From: JABMQB01 sp963678235
Lineage (GTDB): Bacteria > Bacteroidota > Bacteroidia > Bacteroidales > Prolixibacteraceae
Direction of reading: 5' to 3'
Assembly: GCA_963678235.1 (NCBI GenBank)
Contig: OY782766.1
Coordinates: 3,720,001-3,784,000, forward strand
DNA length: 64,000 bases
The translations under genes were made by a program, and so were the position numbers. The notes under the pieces are model-generated. The model was not told the origin of the DNA. It ran no database searches and saw only the letters and a program-made list of their open reading frames with translations. This document shows positions 38,116 to 45,900 of the stretch, one piece after another; position 1 is the first letter of the stretch, and each line of letters begins with the position of its first letter.

Positions 38116-38790
38116 CTATTGGAACAATTTTAATACGAAAGTTTCGGCTAACAGAATGTCTTCAGGATAGGTAATTTTCAGGTTTTCCCGATTCCCTTCA
38201 ACCAGGTACACTTGTTCACCATTTGCTTCAAGCACCGAGGCATCGTCGGTAAATGAAGGATCTTCTTTCTGCTGATATGCCCTACGTATTTTATCAATTT
38301 GAAAAGTTTGAGGAGTTTGTACCAACTTATATGAATCCCTGTTTACAGCTCTACTATTTCCATCTTCAAGTTTACGTAACGACTCTGTAACCTTAACAAC
38401 CGGAATAGCATTTCCATTTTCAAGTGCACAGTTAAAACAATTGTTTAATGTGCAAGTGGAAACAAATGGACGTACCCCGTCGTGAATAAAAACAATCCCA
38501 TTTTGTGGTACATGGTCTAAACCATTTTTTACCGATTGAAAACGTGTTTTCCCACCTGAGGCAATTGTATGGTTAATATTAAAATTGAACTTATCACAGA
38601 GCTGTTTCCAACTTTCTATTTGATCCTCGGGAAGCACTAAAATAAATTCAATTTCTTTGTCATAGTTAAAAAAAGCTTCGATAGTGTGCATTAAAATAGG
38701 CTTTTCGGCTACCTCTACAAACTGCTTTGGGATATTTTTACCCATTCTTGTTCCTGAGCCCCCGGCCACAATTAATGCAACTTTTTTCAT
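38116..38790 (-). CDS. ispD: 2-C-methyl-D-erythritol 4-phosphate cytidylyltransferase
   Basis: 224 residues. The CTP-binding loop ALIVAGGSGTRMGKNIPKQF, the HDGVRPFVS motif, KVTESLRKL and the late SFTDDASVLE and KITYPEDILLAE motifs define IspD. It joins CTP to methylerythritol phosphate in the non-mevalonate isoprenoid pathway. Single gene, divergent from the DUF2461 gene. Confidence 0.95.
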   Translation of the reverse strand: MKKVALIVAGGSGTRMGKNIPKQFVEVAEKPILMHTIEAFFNYDKEIEFILVLPEDQIESWKQLCDKFNFNINHTIASGGKTRFQSVKNGLDHVPQNGIVFIHDGVRPFVSTCTLNNCFNCALENGNAIPVVKVTESLRKLEDGNSRAVNRDSYKLVQTPQTFQIDKIRRAYQQKEDPSFTDDASVLEANGEQVYLVEGNRENLKITYPEDILLAETFVLKLFQ

Positions 38791-38859
38791 CCGTTTAATG
38801 TTCTTTAAAGTATGACTTCGTATTTTGTGTAAAAATAAAATTAATTAAAAAAGCATGCC

Positions 38860-39516
38860 ATGCAAAACGTAATCGGATTTTTAAAAAAGCTAAAACAGAA
38901 CAACAACAGGGAATGGTTTAACAAAAACCGTAAAAGATATGAAGAAAGCAAAAGTAAGATGCTTTTTATGACCGAATTGTTGAACGCCGAGTTGCATAAA
39001 ATTGATCCGGATATTCCGTTAATGGACCCAAAGGACTGCCTGTTCCGTATTTTTAGGGATGTGAGGTTTTCAAAAGACAAGAGCCCGTATAAAACCAATA
39101 TGGGAAGTTATATTGCTAAGGGAGGGAGGAAGAGCATTTATGCAGGATATTATTTTCATATTGAGCCAGGAATGAGTTTTGTTGGCGGAGGGGTTTATAT
39201 GCCACAACCCGAACCTTTAAAAGCAATTAGGACTGCTATTTATAATAACCCTGAAGATTTTATTGAAATAATTGAAAATAGCACCTTCAAAAAGTATTTT
39301 CCAGTTATGTACGATGATAAATTAAAGACTGCACCAAAAAATTTCCCAAAAGATTTTGAGCACATCGATTTGATACGATATAAATCGTATGCATTTTCAT
39401 ATCAAATTGAAGATAAGGATGTTGTGAGTGAAAAATTAATAACGAAATCCATGATGGCATTCAAGGAATTGTACAAGATAAATAGGTTTTTAAACGAGTC
39501 ACTAGAAAAATTTTAA
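38860..39516 (+). CDS. DUF2461 family protein
   Basis: 218 residues. Family motifs: FLKKLKQNNNREWFNKNRKRYEESK, RIFRDVRFSKDKSPYKTN, YYFHIEPGMSFVGGGVYMPQ and LKTAPKNFPKDFEH. No activity is established for the family. It is followed by a terminator, so it is a single-gene transcript. Confidence 0.92.
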   Translation: MQNVIGFLKKLKQNNNREWFNKNRKRYEESKSKMLFMTELLNAELHKIDPDIPLMDPKDCLFRIFRDVRFSKDKSPYKTNMGSYIAKGGRKSIYAGYYFHIEPGMSFVGGGVYMPQPEPLKAIRTAIYNNPEDFIEIIENSTFKKYFPVMYDDKLKTAPKNFPKDFEHIDLIRYKSYAFSYQIEDKDVVSEKLITKSMMAFKELYKINRFLNESLEKF

Positions 39517-39523
39517 TTTTTTT

Positions 39524-39553
39524 TGAAAAAGGGGGTTACCTTTTTCTTTTTTT
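39524..39553 (+). terminator. Terminator after the DUF2461 gene
   Basis: Stem GAAAAAGG / CCTTTTTC with a 6-base loop, then a run of T, starting 8 bases after the stop codon. Confidence 0.65.
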
Positions 39554-39607
39554 CGGAATACTAAAGTAGAATACCCTTATTATTTATCTTTCCAATTCCA
39601 ATGAAAT

Positions 39608-39642
39608 TACCCTGGCGTCCCAAGCCAGGGTTTATTTTTTTA
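39608..39642 (+). terminator. Second strong hairpin terminator
   Basis: Perfect stem CCCTGGC / GCCAGGG with a 7-base loop and TTTATTTTTTT following. It lies 55 bases after the first terminator with no gene between, so it is a back-up terminator or the end of a short unannotated transcript. Confidence 0.75.
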
Positions 39643-39656
39643 TGCTGTTTGAGTGT

Positions 39657-39664
39657 TAAATTTG
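39657..39664 (+). promoter_or_regulatory. Candidate -7 box for the DUF5020/NCS2 operon
   Basis: TAAATTTG matches the Bacteroidota -7 consensus exactly; the -33 position is T-rich but not TTTG. It directly follows a terminator and would give a leader of about 100 bases before the ATG at 39774. Confidence 0.35.
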
Positions 39665-39773
39665 CATTGATATATATCAACTTCAAAAGATTATGACGGA
39701 CAATAAAATGTGCAATAATTAATTATTTTTGCTCCATCTAAGAAATCATATCTATTTACTAAAATCGAAAAAC

Positions 39774-40463
39774 ATGAAAAAAGGGTTACTAATTTTATTC
39801 GGATTTTTGGGAATAAGTTTAAGTGTTGTATCGCAAAATATACAATTGCATTACGATATGGGTGAAGGTAGGAACTACCTTACTTCAACGGTTGAAATGT
39901 TTAAGCCAGACAAATGTGGTTCGACATTCTTTTTTGTTGATATGGATTATAGTTCGGACGAACGAAATATTACCAATGGAATATCTTCTGCCTATTGGGA
40001 AATCGCACGCGCTTTTAAATGGAACGAGAATCAAAAATTTATGCCCCGTGTTGAATATAATGGCGGTGTTTTTAAATTGGATGGCGATGATACCCCGTTT
40101 GTTCCGATCGAAAACTGTTGGTTAGCCGGAGTTGAAAGAACCTGGGCTTCCACCGATTTTTCAAAAATATTAACCTTGCAGGCAAATTATAAATACATTA
40201 AGGATAAAGAAGATGCATCGTTTCAGTTAACAGCGGTTTGGACCATCCAAATGTTGGAGGGCAAAATTACATTCACTGGTTTTGCTGATTTTTGGAAAGA
40301 AGAAATGTTTTGGGGAACGGATTTTCGATTTTTATCTGAACCACAATTGTGGTACAATGCTTCAAAAAACTTAGCACTTGGTGGAGAGGTTGAGTTTAGC
40401 AATAATTTTCTTGGTGATGAATTTAATGTGATGCCAACATTAGGTTTGAAATATACATTTTAA
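39774..40463 (+). CDS. DUF5020 outer-membrane protein (nucleoside-channel-like)
   Basis: About 229 residues from the ATG at 39774, which gives the signal peptide MKKGLLILFGFLGISLSVVSQ; 15 upstream codons in frame are not needed. Mature sequence shows alternating strands (IQLHYDMGEG, STFFFVDMDYS, WEIARAF, NFLGDEFNVMPTLGLKYTF) ending in phenylalanine, as in outer-membrane barrels. DUF5020 proteins resemble Tsx-type channels. It is 12 bases before a purine permease gene, so outer-membrane entry of nucleosides or nucleobases is a sensible role. Confidence 0.83.
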   Translation: MKKGLLILFGFLGISLSVVSQNIQLHYDMGEGRNYLTSTVEMFKPDKCGSTFFFVDMDYSSDERNITNGISSAYWEIARAFKWNENQKFMPRVEYNGGVFKLDGDDTPFVPIENCWLAGVERTWASTDFSKILTLQANYKYIKDKEDASFQLTAVWTIQMLEGKITFTGFADFWKEEMFWGTDFRFLSEPQLWYNASKNLALGGEVEFSNNFLGDEFNVMPTLGLKYTF

Positions 40464-40475
40464 AGGATAAAAATT

Positions 40476-41768
40476 ATGCTGGAAAAATTTTTCAAACTTA
40501 AAGAAAACAAAACCTCCACGAAAACTGAAATCCTTGCCGGGATCACGACCTTTATGACCATGGCCTATATTTTGGCTGTAAACCCCGATATTTTAAGTGC
40601 CACAGGCATGGATAAAAATGCCTTGTTTACCGCCACAGCATTATCCGCACTTATTGCAACATTGGTAATGGCATTGGTTGCAAAACTGCCATTTGCATTA
40701 GCTCCCGGAATGGGGCTTAATGCTTTTTTTGCATTTTCAGTTGTCCTTGGAATGGGGTATAGCTGGCAATTTGCGCTTACTGCCGTATTTCTGGAAGGGA
40801 TAATATTTCTTTTGTTAACAGCATTTAATATCCGTGAGCTTATTGTAAACGCGATTCCGCTTTCGCTGAAGCATGCCGTATCGGTGGGTATCGGTCTGTT
40901 TATTGCATTTATTGGCTTACAAAACGCCGGGGTTATTGTGAAAAACGATGCTGTGTTGGTAGGACTTGGTGATATGGGATCACCTTCTGTATTAATCGCA
41001 TTAGGCGGTGTAATCCTTACTGGGGTGTTACTTTCTTTAAAAGTGAAAGGTGCCCTTTTAATCGGCATTTTTATTGCAACTGTTGCGGGAATCCCATTTG
41101 GTGTCACACATATCCCGGAAGGGAATTTGGTAGCTTTGCCACCTTCGTTAAAACCAATTTTCTGGCAATTTGATTTTGCAAATATATTTTCATTCGATAT
41201 GTTAATCGTTTTATTCACCTTCTTGTTTGTGGATATGTTTGATACTGTTGGTACTTTGGTTGGGGTTTCCTCAAAAGCTGGATTATTGACCAAAGATGGA
41301 AAGGTTCCAAAAGTTAAACAGGCCCTTTTTGCCGATTCGGTTGGTACAACTGTTGGTGCTATTCTGGGAACGAGTACGGTTACAACATATGTGGAGAGTG
41401 CTTCTGGTGTTGCCGAAGGTGGTAAAACAGGGTTGACTTCATTATCAACGGCAGGAATGTTCTTAATTGCATTGTTTTTTGCACCTGTTTTTATAATGGT
41501 ACCCGGGGCAGCAACTGCTCCTGCATTGATCCTGGTTGGGTTTTTTATGATGTCGCCGATTTTAAAAATTAATTTCGATGATTTTACTGAATCTATCCCG
41601 GCTTTTGTAACTATTATTATTATGCCATTAACATACAGTATTGCTGAGGGGATTGTGTTTGGAATGTTATCTTTTGTCATTTTGAAACTGTTAACAGGCA
41701 AAGCAAAAGACGTTTCGCTTGTGATGATCATTTTAGCAATATTGTTTATTTTAAAATTCTTTATCTAA
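40476..41768 (+). CDS. NCS2-family purine (adenine/guanine/hypoxanthine) permease
   Basis: 430 residues with 12-14 membrane segments. AzgA-type motifs: KTEILAGITTFMTMAYILAVNP, PGMGLNAFFAF, GIGLFIAFIGLQNAG, FVDMFDTVGTLVGV, and GTSTVTTYVESASGVAEGGKTG. Proton-driven uptake of purine bases across the inner membrane. Translated with the DUF5020 porin gene upstream; followed by a terminator. Confidence 0.93.
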   Translation: MLEKFFKLKENKTSTKTEILAGITTFMTMAYILAVNPDILSATGMDKNALFTATALSALIATLVMALVAKLPFALAPGMGLNAFFAFSVVLGMGYSWQFALTAVFLEGIIFLLLTAFNIRELIVNAIPLSLKHAVSVGIGLFIAFIGLQNAGVIVKNDAVLVGLGDMGSPSVLIALGGVILTGVLLSLKVKGALLIGIFIATVAGIPFGVTHIPEGNLVALPPSLKPIFWQFDFANIFSFDMLIVLFTFLFVDMFDTVGTLVGVSSKAGLLTKDGKVPKVKQALFADSVGTTVGAILGTSTVTTYVESASGVAEGGKTGLTSLSTAGMFLIALFFAPVFIMVPGAATAPALILVGFFMMSPILKINFDDFTESIPAFVTIIIMPLTYSIAEGIVFGMLSFVILKLLTGKAKDVSLVMIILAILFILKFFI

Positions 41769-41775
41769 AAATATT

Positions 41776-41812
41776 GAAGGCTCCTTTTATGGGAGCTTTC
41801 TTTTTTATTTTA
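41776..41812 (+). terminator. Terminator after the NCS2 permease gene
   Basis: Stem GCTCC / GGAGC with A residues before and TTTCTTTTTTATTTT after. It separates the permease transcript from the tRNA gene. Confidence 0.75.
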
Positions 41813-41851
41813 TTCCGCAATTTTTATATTTTTGTGGATCAATTGTTCAAA

Positions 41852-41926
41852 GGGACATTAACTCAGTTGGTTTAGAGTGCTACCTTGACAGGGTAGAAGT
41901 CACTGGTTCGAATCCAGTATGTCCCA
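41852..41926 (+). tRNA. tRNA-Val (anticodon GAC)
   Basis: A complete cloverleaf of 75 bases: acceptor GGGACAT / ATGTCCC, D-stem ACTC / GAGT, anticodon stem CTACC / GGTAG with loop TTGACAG, T-stem ACTGG / CCAGT with loop TTCGAAT, discriminator A. CCA is not encoded. Its 3' part, from the second base of the anticodon loop, also begins the 335-bp repeat array that follows. Confidence 0.97.
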
Positions 41927-41941
41927 CAAAAATTCCGCCCC

Positions 41942-42190
41942 ATGTATTACACATATGTACTTTATTCAAATAATTTCGACAAGATTTATATTGGTTATAG
42001 TTCTGATGTTGATAAACGTTTAGCTGCCCATAATGATGAAAGAAATACTGGTTGGACTAAAAAGTATCAGCCATGGGAGGTCATGTACATGGAGGAATTC
42101 GCCTCAAAGCAGGAGGCTATGAAAAGGGAAAAACAACTGAAGACAGCAAAGGGGAGAAAATTTATTTGGGAAAAGCGGCAGGGACATTAA
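41942..42190 (+). CDS. GIY-YIG single-domain nuclease (copy 1)
   Basis: 82 residues. The GIY-YIG core is YTYVLYSNNFDKIYIGYSSD, followed by the basic VDKRLAAHN helix (arginine) and the catalytic glutamate region ASKQEAMKREKQLK. The family contains UvrC-like and homing endonucleases that cut DNA; small forms like this have no proven target. It starts 15 bases after the tRNA-Val. Relative to copy 2 the TAG stop has become CAG, so it reads on through QGH and stops at a TAA inside the following pseudo-tRNA. It probably shares the tRNA transcript. Confidence 0.88.
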   Translation: MYYTYVLYSNNFDKIYIGYSSDVDKRLAAHNDERNTGWTKKYQPWEVMYMEEFASKQEAMKREKQLKTAKGRKFIWEKRQGH

Positions 42191-42261
42191 TTCGGTTGGT
42201 TTAGTCCGCCAGCTGGCGGATGACAGGGTAGAAGTCACTGGTTCGAATCCAGTATGTCCCA
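42181..42261 (+). pseudogene. Pseudo-tRNA-Val with palindromic insertion (copy 1)
   Basis: Acceptor arm, T-arm and the 3' anticodon strand are intact and identical to the true tRNA-Val, but 10 bases of the D-arm and 5' anticodon strand (AGTGCTACCT) are replaced by the 16-base perfect palindrome TCCGCCAGCTGGCGGA at 42205-42220. The D-arm also differs (TTCGG for CTCAG). No anticodon stem can form, so it should not work as a tRNA. Its 5' end overlaps the end of GIY-YIG copy 1. Confidence 0.85.
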
Positions 42262-42276
42262 CAAAAATTCCGCCCC

Positions 42277-42516
42277 ATGTATTACACGTATGTGCTTTAT
42301 TCAAATAATTTCGACAAGATTTATATTGGTTATAGTTCTGATGTTGATAAACGTTTAGCTGCCCATAATGATGAAAGAAATACTGGTTGGACTAAAAAGT
42401 ATCAGCCATGGGAGGTCATGTACATGGAGGAATTCGCCTCAAAGCAGGAGGCTATGAAAAGGGAAAAACAACTGAAGACAGCAAAGGGGAGAAAATTTAT
42501 TTGGGAAAAGCGGTAG
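42277..42516 (+). CDS. GIY-YIG single-domain nuclease (copy 2)
   Basis: 79 residues, identical in protein sequence to copy 1 apart from the C-terminus: here the TAG stop is kept. Two silent or near-silent changes lie near the start. It also begins 15 bases after a tRNA 3' end. Same motifs as copy 1: YTYVLYS, IYIGYSSD, KRLAAHN and the EAMKREKQLK glutamate. Two intact copies suggest selection or very recent amplification. Confidence 0.88.
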   Translation: MYYTYVLYSNNFDKIYIGYSSDVDKRLAAHNDERNTGWTKKYQPWEVMYMEEFASKQEAMKREKQLKTAKGRKFIWEKR

Positions 42517-42596
42517 GGACATTAATTCGGTTGGTTTAGTCCGCCAGCTGGCGGATGACAGGGTAGAAGTCACTGGTTCGAATCCAGTATGTCCCA
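42516..42596 (+). pseudogene. Pseudo-tRNA-Val with palindromic insertion (copy 2)
   Basis: Same sequence as the first pseudo-tRNA through the T-arm and CCCA end, with the palindrome TCCGCCAGCTGGCGGA at 42540-42555. It closes the array; the sequence after it is unrelated to the unit. Confidence 0.85.
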
Positions 42597-42599
42597 CAA

Positions 42600-42937
42600 T
42601 TTCTTATCTATTCTCTGAATTATTTTCTTATTGAGAAATATTTACTTGGAACATGAAAGTTATTGGTTTCCTATCTTTAGGTTTCATCCGAACAGATAAA
42701 TGCTTAAAAAAGGTATCGATCTATTTATTCAATTATGCTGGTTAGTGCAGATAGGTATTGGTTGTACTTTGTTCAGGATTGCTTTTAAAACTCAGAATTC
42801 AAGGCAGATATTCACTGTTCATTATTGATAAGTTCATTTATTGGATAGTTTCATAGTTTATTTATTACACATGATTTTGTATCTTATAACGATTTTGGTA
42901 AGGGGCGTATTGGATGAATTAATTTCATGAGTTTTTT
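42600..42937. other. Intergenic region between tRNA array and hybrid kinase
   Basis: About 340 AT-rich bases. It should carry the kinase promoter, but no exact consensus box was found. No terminator is obvious directly after the last pseudo-tRNA. Confidence 0.5.
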
Positions 42938-45900
42938 ATGGAAAACATAGTAGTTTTTACAACGAATCAACAAATTAGAGGGAAATTGTTATCTGGAATT
43001 TCTGAATTAGAAGGGTACAAATGCTTTTTTTTCGATAACCTGCATAGCATTAAAACAGATTTGGAACTCATCAATCCTCAGTTTTTATTATCTACTGTTA
43101 AAGATTTTAACTGGGTTCTTAAAATAGAAAAAATTAAAGAAGCATTATCTGATCATCTAAAAGTAATTCTTATTAACGATGATGAAATTCAGTCAGAAAT
43201 TGAAAACGCCTTTTCTCCAATCACAATATCCCTTGATTTCAAAATCAATGATTTGACAGAAGCAATTAACCGGACATATGACTTTTCTAATGGATGGATG
43301 AAATCATCCGGGATTCTGAACCTTTTACTTCAGAATATCCCTATTGCCCTTTTTTGGAAAGATAAAAACTTAAGGTATTTGGGCTGCAATAGGATTTTTG
43401 CAGATGATTACGGGCTTAAAAATACAAAGGATGTCATCGGTTTTACCGATCGACATATATTTAATGAAGCCCAGGCTGAAAAATATTCTTTGCTTGATAA
43501 AGAAATCCTTGATTCGGGATTGCCCAAAATTGGCTATGAAGAAAAATTCAAAAATCCCGATGGGAGTGTGGAATACCTTAAAAAGAGCAAAATTCCGATA
43601 AAGGATAAAGATGGTGAAGTGGTCGCAATTATGGGCATGTACGAAAAAATAACTGCCCAGAAAATAGCTGAGCAGGAGCTCGTTGAAGAGCAAAAATACA
43701 TGCAGTTGCTCATGGACAATATCCCCGACAGAATATATTTTAAAGATCAAAAATCAAGGTTTACAAGAGTGAATAAAGCAATGGTCGAATTGTTTAAAAA
43801 GCAGTCACCGAAGGATTTGTATGGGAAAAATGACTTTGATTTTCTTGAGGAAGAGCAAGCGAAAAAAACATATTCCAACGAACAAAAATTAATGGATGAA
43901 GGACAGCCACTCATCAACCATATTGAGTTTTATGAAAAAGATGGTGTGAAGAGATGGGTCTCTGAAACAAAAATCCCTTTAAAAAATAAAAAAGGCAAAA
44001 GTATTGGCTTGGTTGGCGTTAACCGTGATGTTACCAAACAAATACAATTGGAAGAAGATTTATTAAAGGAAAAAGAATTATTGGAAAGCTTGATGAATAA
44101 TTCTCCTGATACAATATACTTCAAAGACGAAAATTCAAAATTTATAAAGGTTAATAAGGCTCAAGCTAAATTAATGGGATTAGATGACCCAAATGAGGCA
44201 ATTGGCAAATCCGATTTTGATTTCTTTGAAAAAGAACATGCCCAATGGGCTTATAATGATGAGCAGGAGCTTATAAAAAGTGGCATCCCATTAATCAATA
44301 AAGTTGAAAAAGTCAAGTCATCAGAGGGCTATAAATACGTTGCATCAACCAAAGTACCATTATTTGACAATTCTGGAAAAACCATAGGTATTGTAGGTAT
44401 CTCAAGAGATGTAACTGAACAAAAAAATTTCGAGCTGAAACTTCGGGAAGAAAAAGATTTCTTGCAAAAATTGATGGACAATATTCCGGACCGGATTTAT
44501 TTTAAAGATCGGGAATCAAAATTCAGAAGGGCAAATATGGCTTTGGCTAAGCTATTTGGAAAAAGTTCATCAGAAGAGTTATTTGGGAAAAGTGATTTTG
44601 ATTTTCTGGACAAAGATCATGCTGAGGAGACTTATAAAGACGAACAAGAGATAATGGAAAGTGGAAAGCCACTTATAAATCATATTGAATCATTTGAAAA
44701 AGAAGGCAAAAGGTTGTGGGTTTCGGCAACAAAGATACCATTGAACGATAAGGACGGCAACTGCATTGGAATAGTTGGGATCAACAGGGATATGACCGAA
44801 CAGAAAACCTTTGAGCTTCAACTTACCGAAGAAAGGGATTTACTTCAGACCCTTATGGACAATATCCCGGATACGATTTATTTTAAAGACAAAGAATCAA
44901 GGTTTACGAGGGTTAACCGGGCAATGGCAGCAGTACTTGGTATTTATAACCCAAATGAATGTATTGGGCGCACCGACTTTGATTATTTCCCTGAAGAACA
45001 GGCACAGGACTCTTACTCAGATGAGCGGGCAATTTTGGAAACGGGGATTCCACTTATTAATAAAGTGGAAAAAATTAAAAAGAATGATAAATCCATTGTG
45101 TGGCTATCCTCTACTAAAATCCCACTTCGGAATGACGATGGTGAAGTGACCGGATTGGTTGGGATTTCACGAGATGTATCTTCGCAGGAATTGGCAAAAA
45201 GGAGCCTGCAGTTTGCAAAAGAAAAAGCAGAAGAGGCCAATAAAACCAAGTCGGTATTTCTTGCAAACATGTCGCACGATATCCGCACTCCAATGAATGG
45301 GGTGATCGGGATGGCGGATATCCTTAAACGTACCGACCTTTCCGAAGAACAATGTGAATACCTCGAAATAATCATTAAATCAGGTTCAAACCTGTTGGCC
45401 ATAATTAATGATATTCTTGATTTCTCGAAAATTGAATCCGGAAAAATGGAGCTTGAAATGGTTCCGGTTAGTATCAGAAGCATTGTGGAAGATGTTGGCG
45501 ATGTGTTGGTGATGAAAGCCAACAATAAAGGCATAAATCTTGTGACCTATGTTGATCCGAATATGCCGGGAATGGTTTCTGGCGATGAAGTTAGGTTACG
45601 CCAAATCTTGATTAACCTGTTGAACAATGCCATTAAATTTACATCGAAAGGAGAAGTCTTTATTTCTTCGGAAGTTGTAAAAAATGAGCATAACAAATGT
45701 GAAATCTTATTTAAAGTTAAAGATACCGGAATAGGAATACCAAAAGATTCAATTCCAAAGCTTTTCCAATCTTTTACACAAGTTGATGCATCAACCACAA
45801 GAAAATTTGGAGGGACTGGACTGGGACTTGCAATTTGTAAAAAATTGGTAGAACAAATGGGAGGGAAAATTGGGCTTGAAAGTGAATTGGACAAAGGTTC

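Larger units (their letters stand above)
41886..42599 (+). repeat. 335-bp tandem unit (tRNA 3' half - GIY-YIG gene - tRNA 5' half with palindrome), two copies plus a partial third
   Basis: Copy 1 is 41886-42220, copy 2 is 42221-42555 and the partial third is 42556-42599. Each unit starts with the 44 bases from TGACAGGG to the end of the tRNA, then a 12-base spacer, the GIY-YIG gene, a variant tRNA 5' half and the palindrome TCCGCCAGCTGGCGGA. The two full copies differ at about three positions, so the duplication is recent. The unit boundary falls in the anticodon loop of the tRNA. The intact tRNA 5' half lies before the array and the final tRNA 3' half closes it. Confidence 0.9.

Noticed and set aside
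40565..41731. 388-codon open frame antisense to the NCS2 permease
   Set aside because: It mirrors a strongly conserved membrane protein; its composition (alternating N, T, P, I) is a reflection of hydrophobic codons, with no signal or family motif.
42104..42304. 66-codon minus-strand frame containing HTGFEPVTSTLS
   Set aside because: This is the antisense of the tRNA/pseudo-tRNA and GIY-YIG gene; such frames are a known type of spurious protein from tRNA regions.
41886..42599. CRISPR-like array
   Set aside because: Only two and a part long units of 335 bp containing genes; no short repeats with variable spacers and no cas genes.
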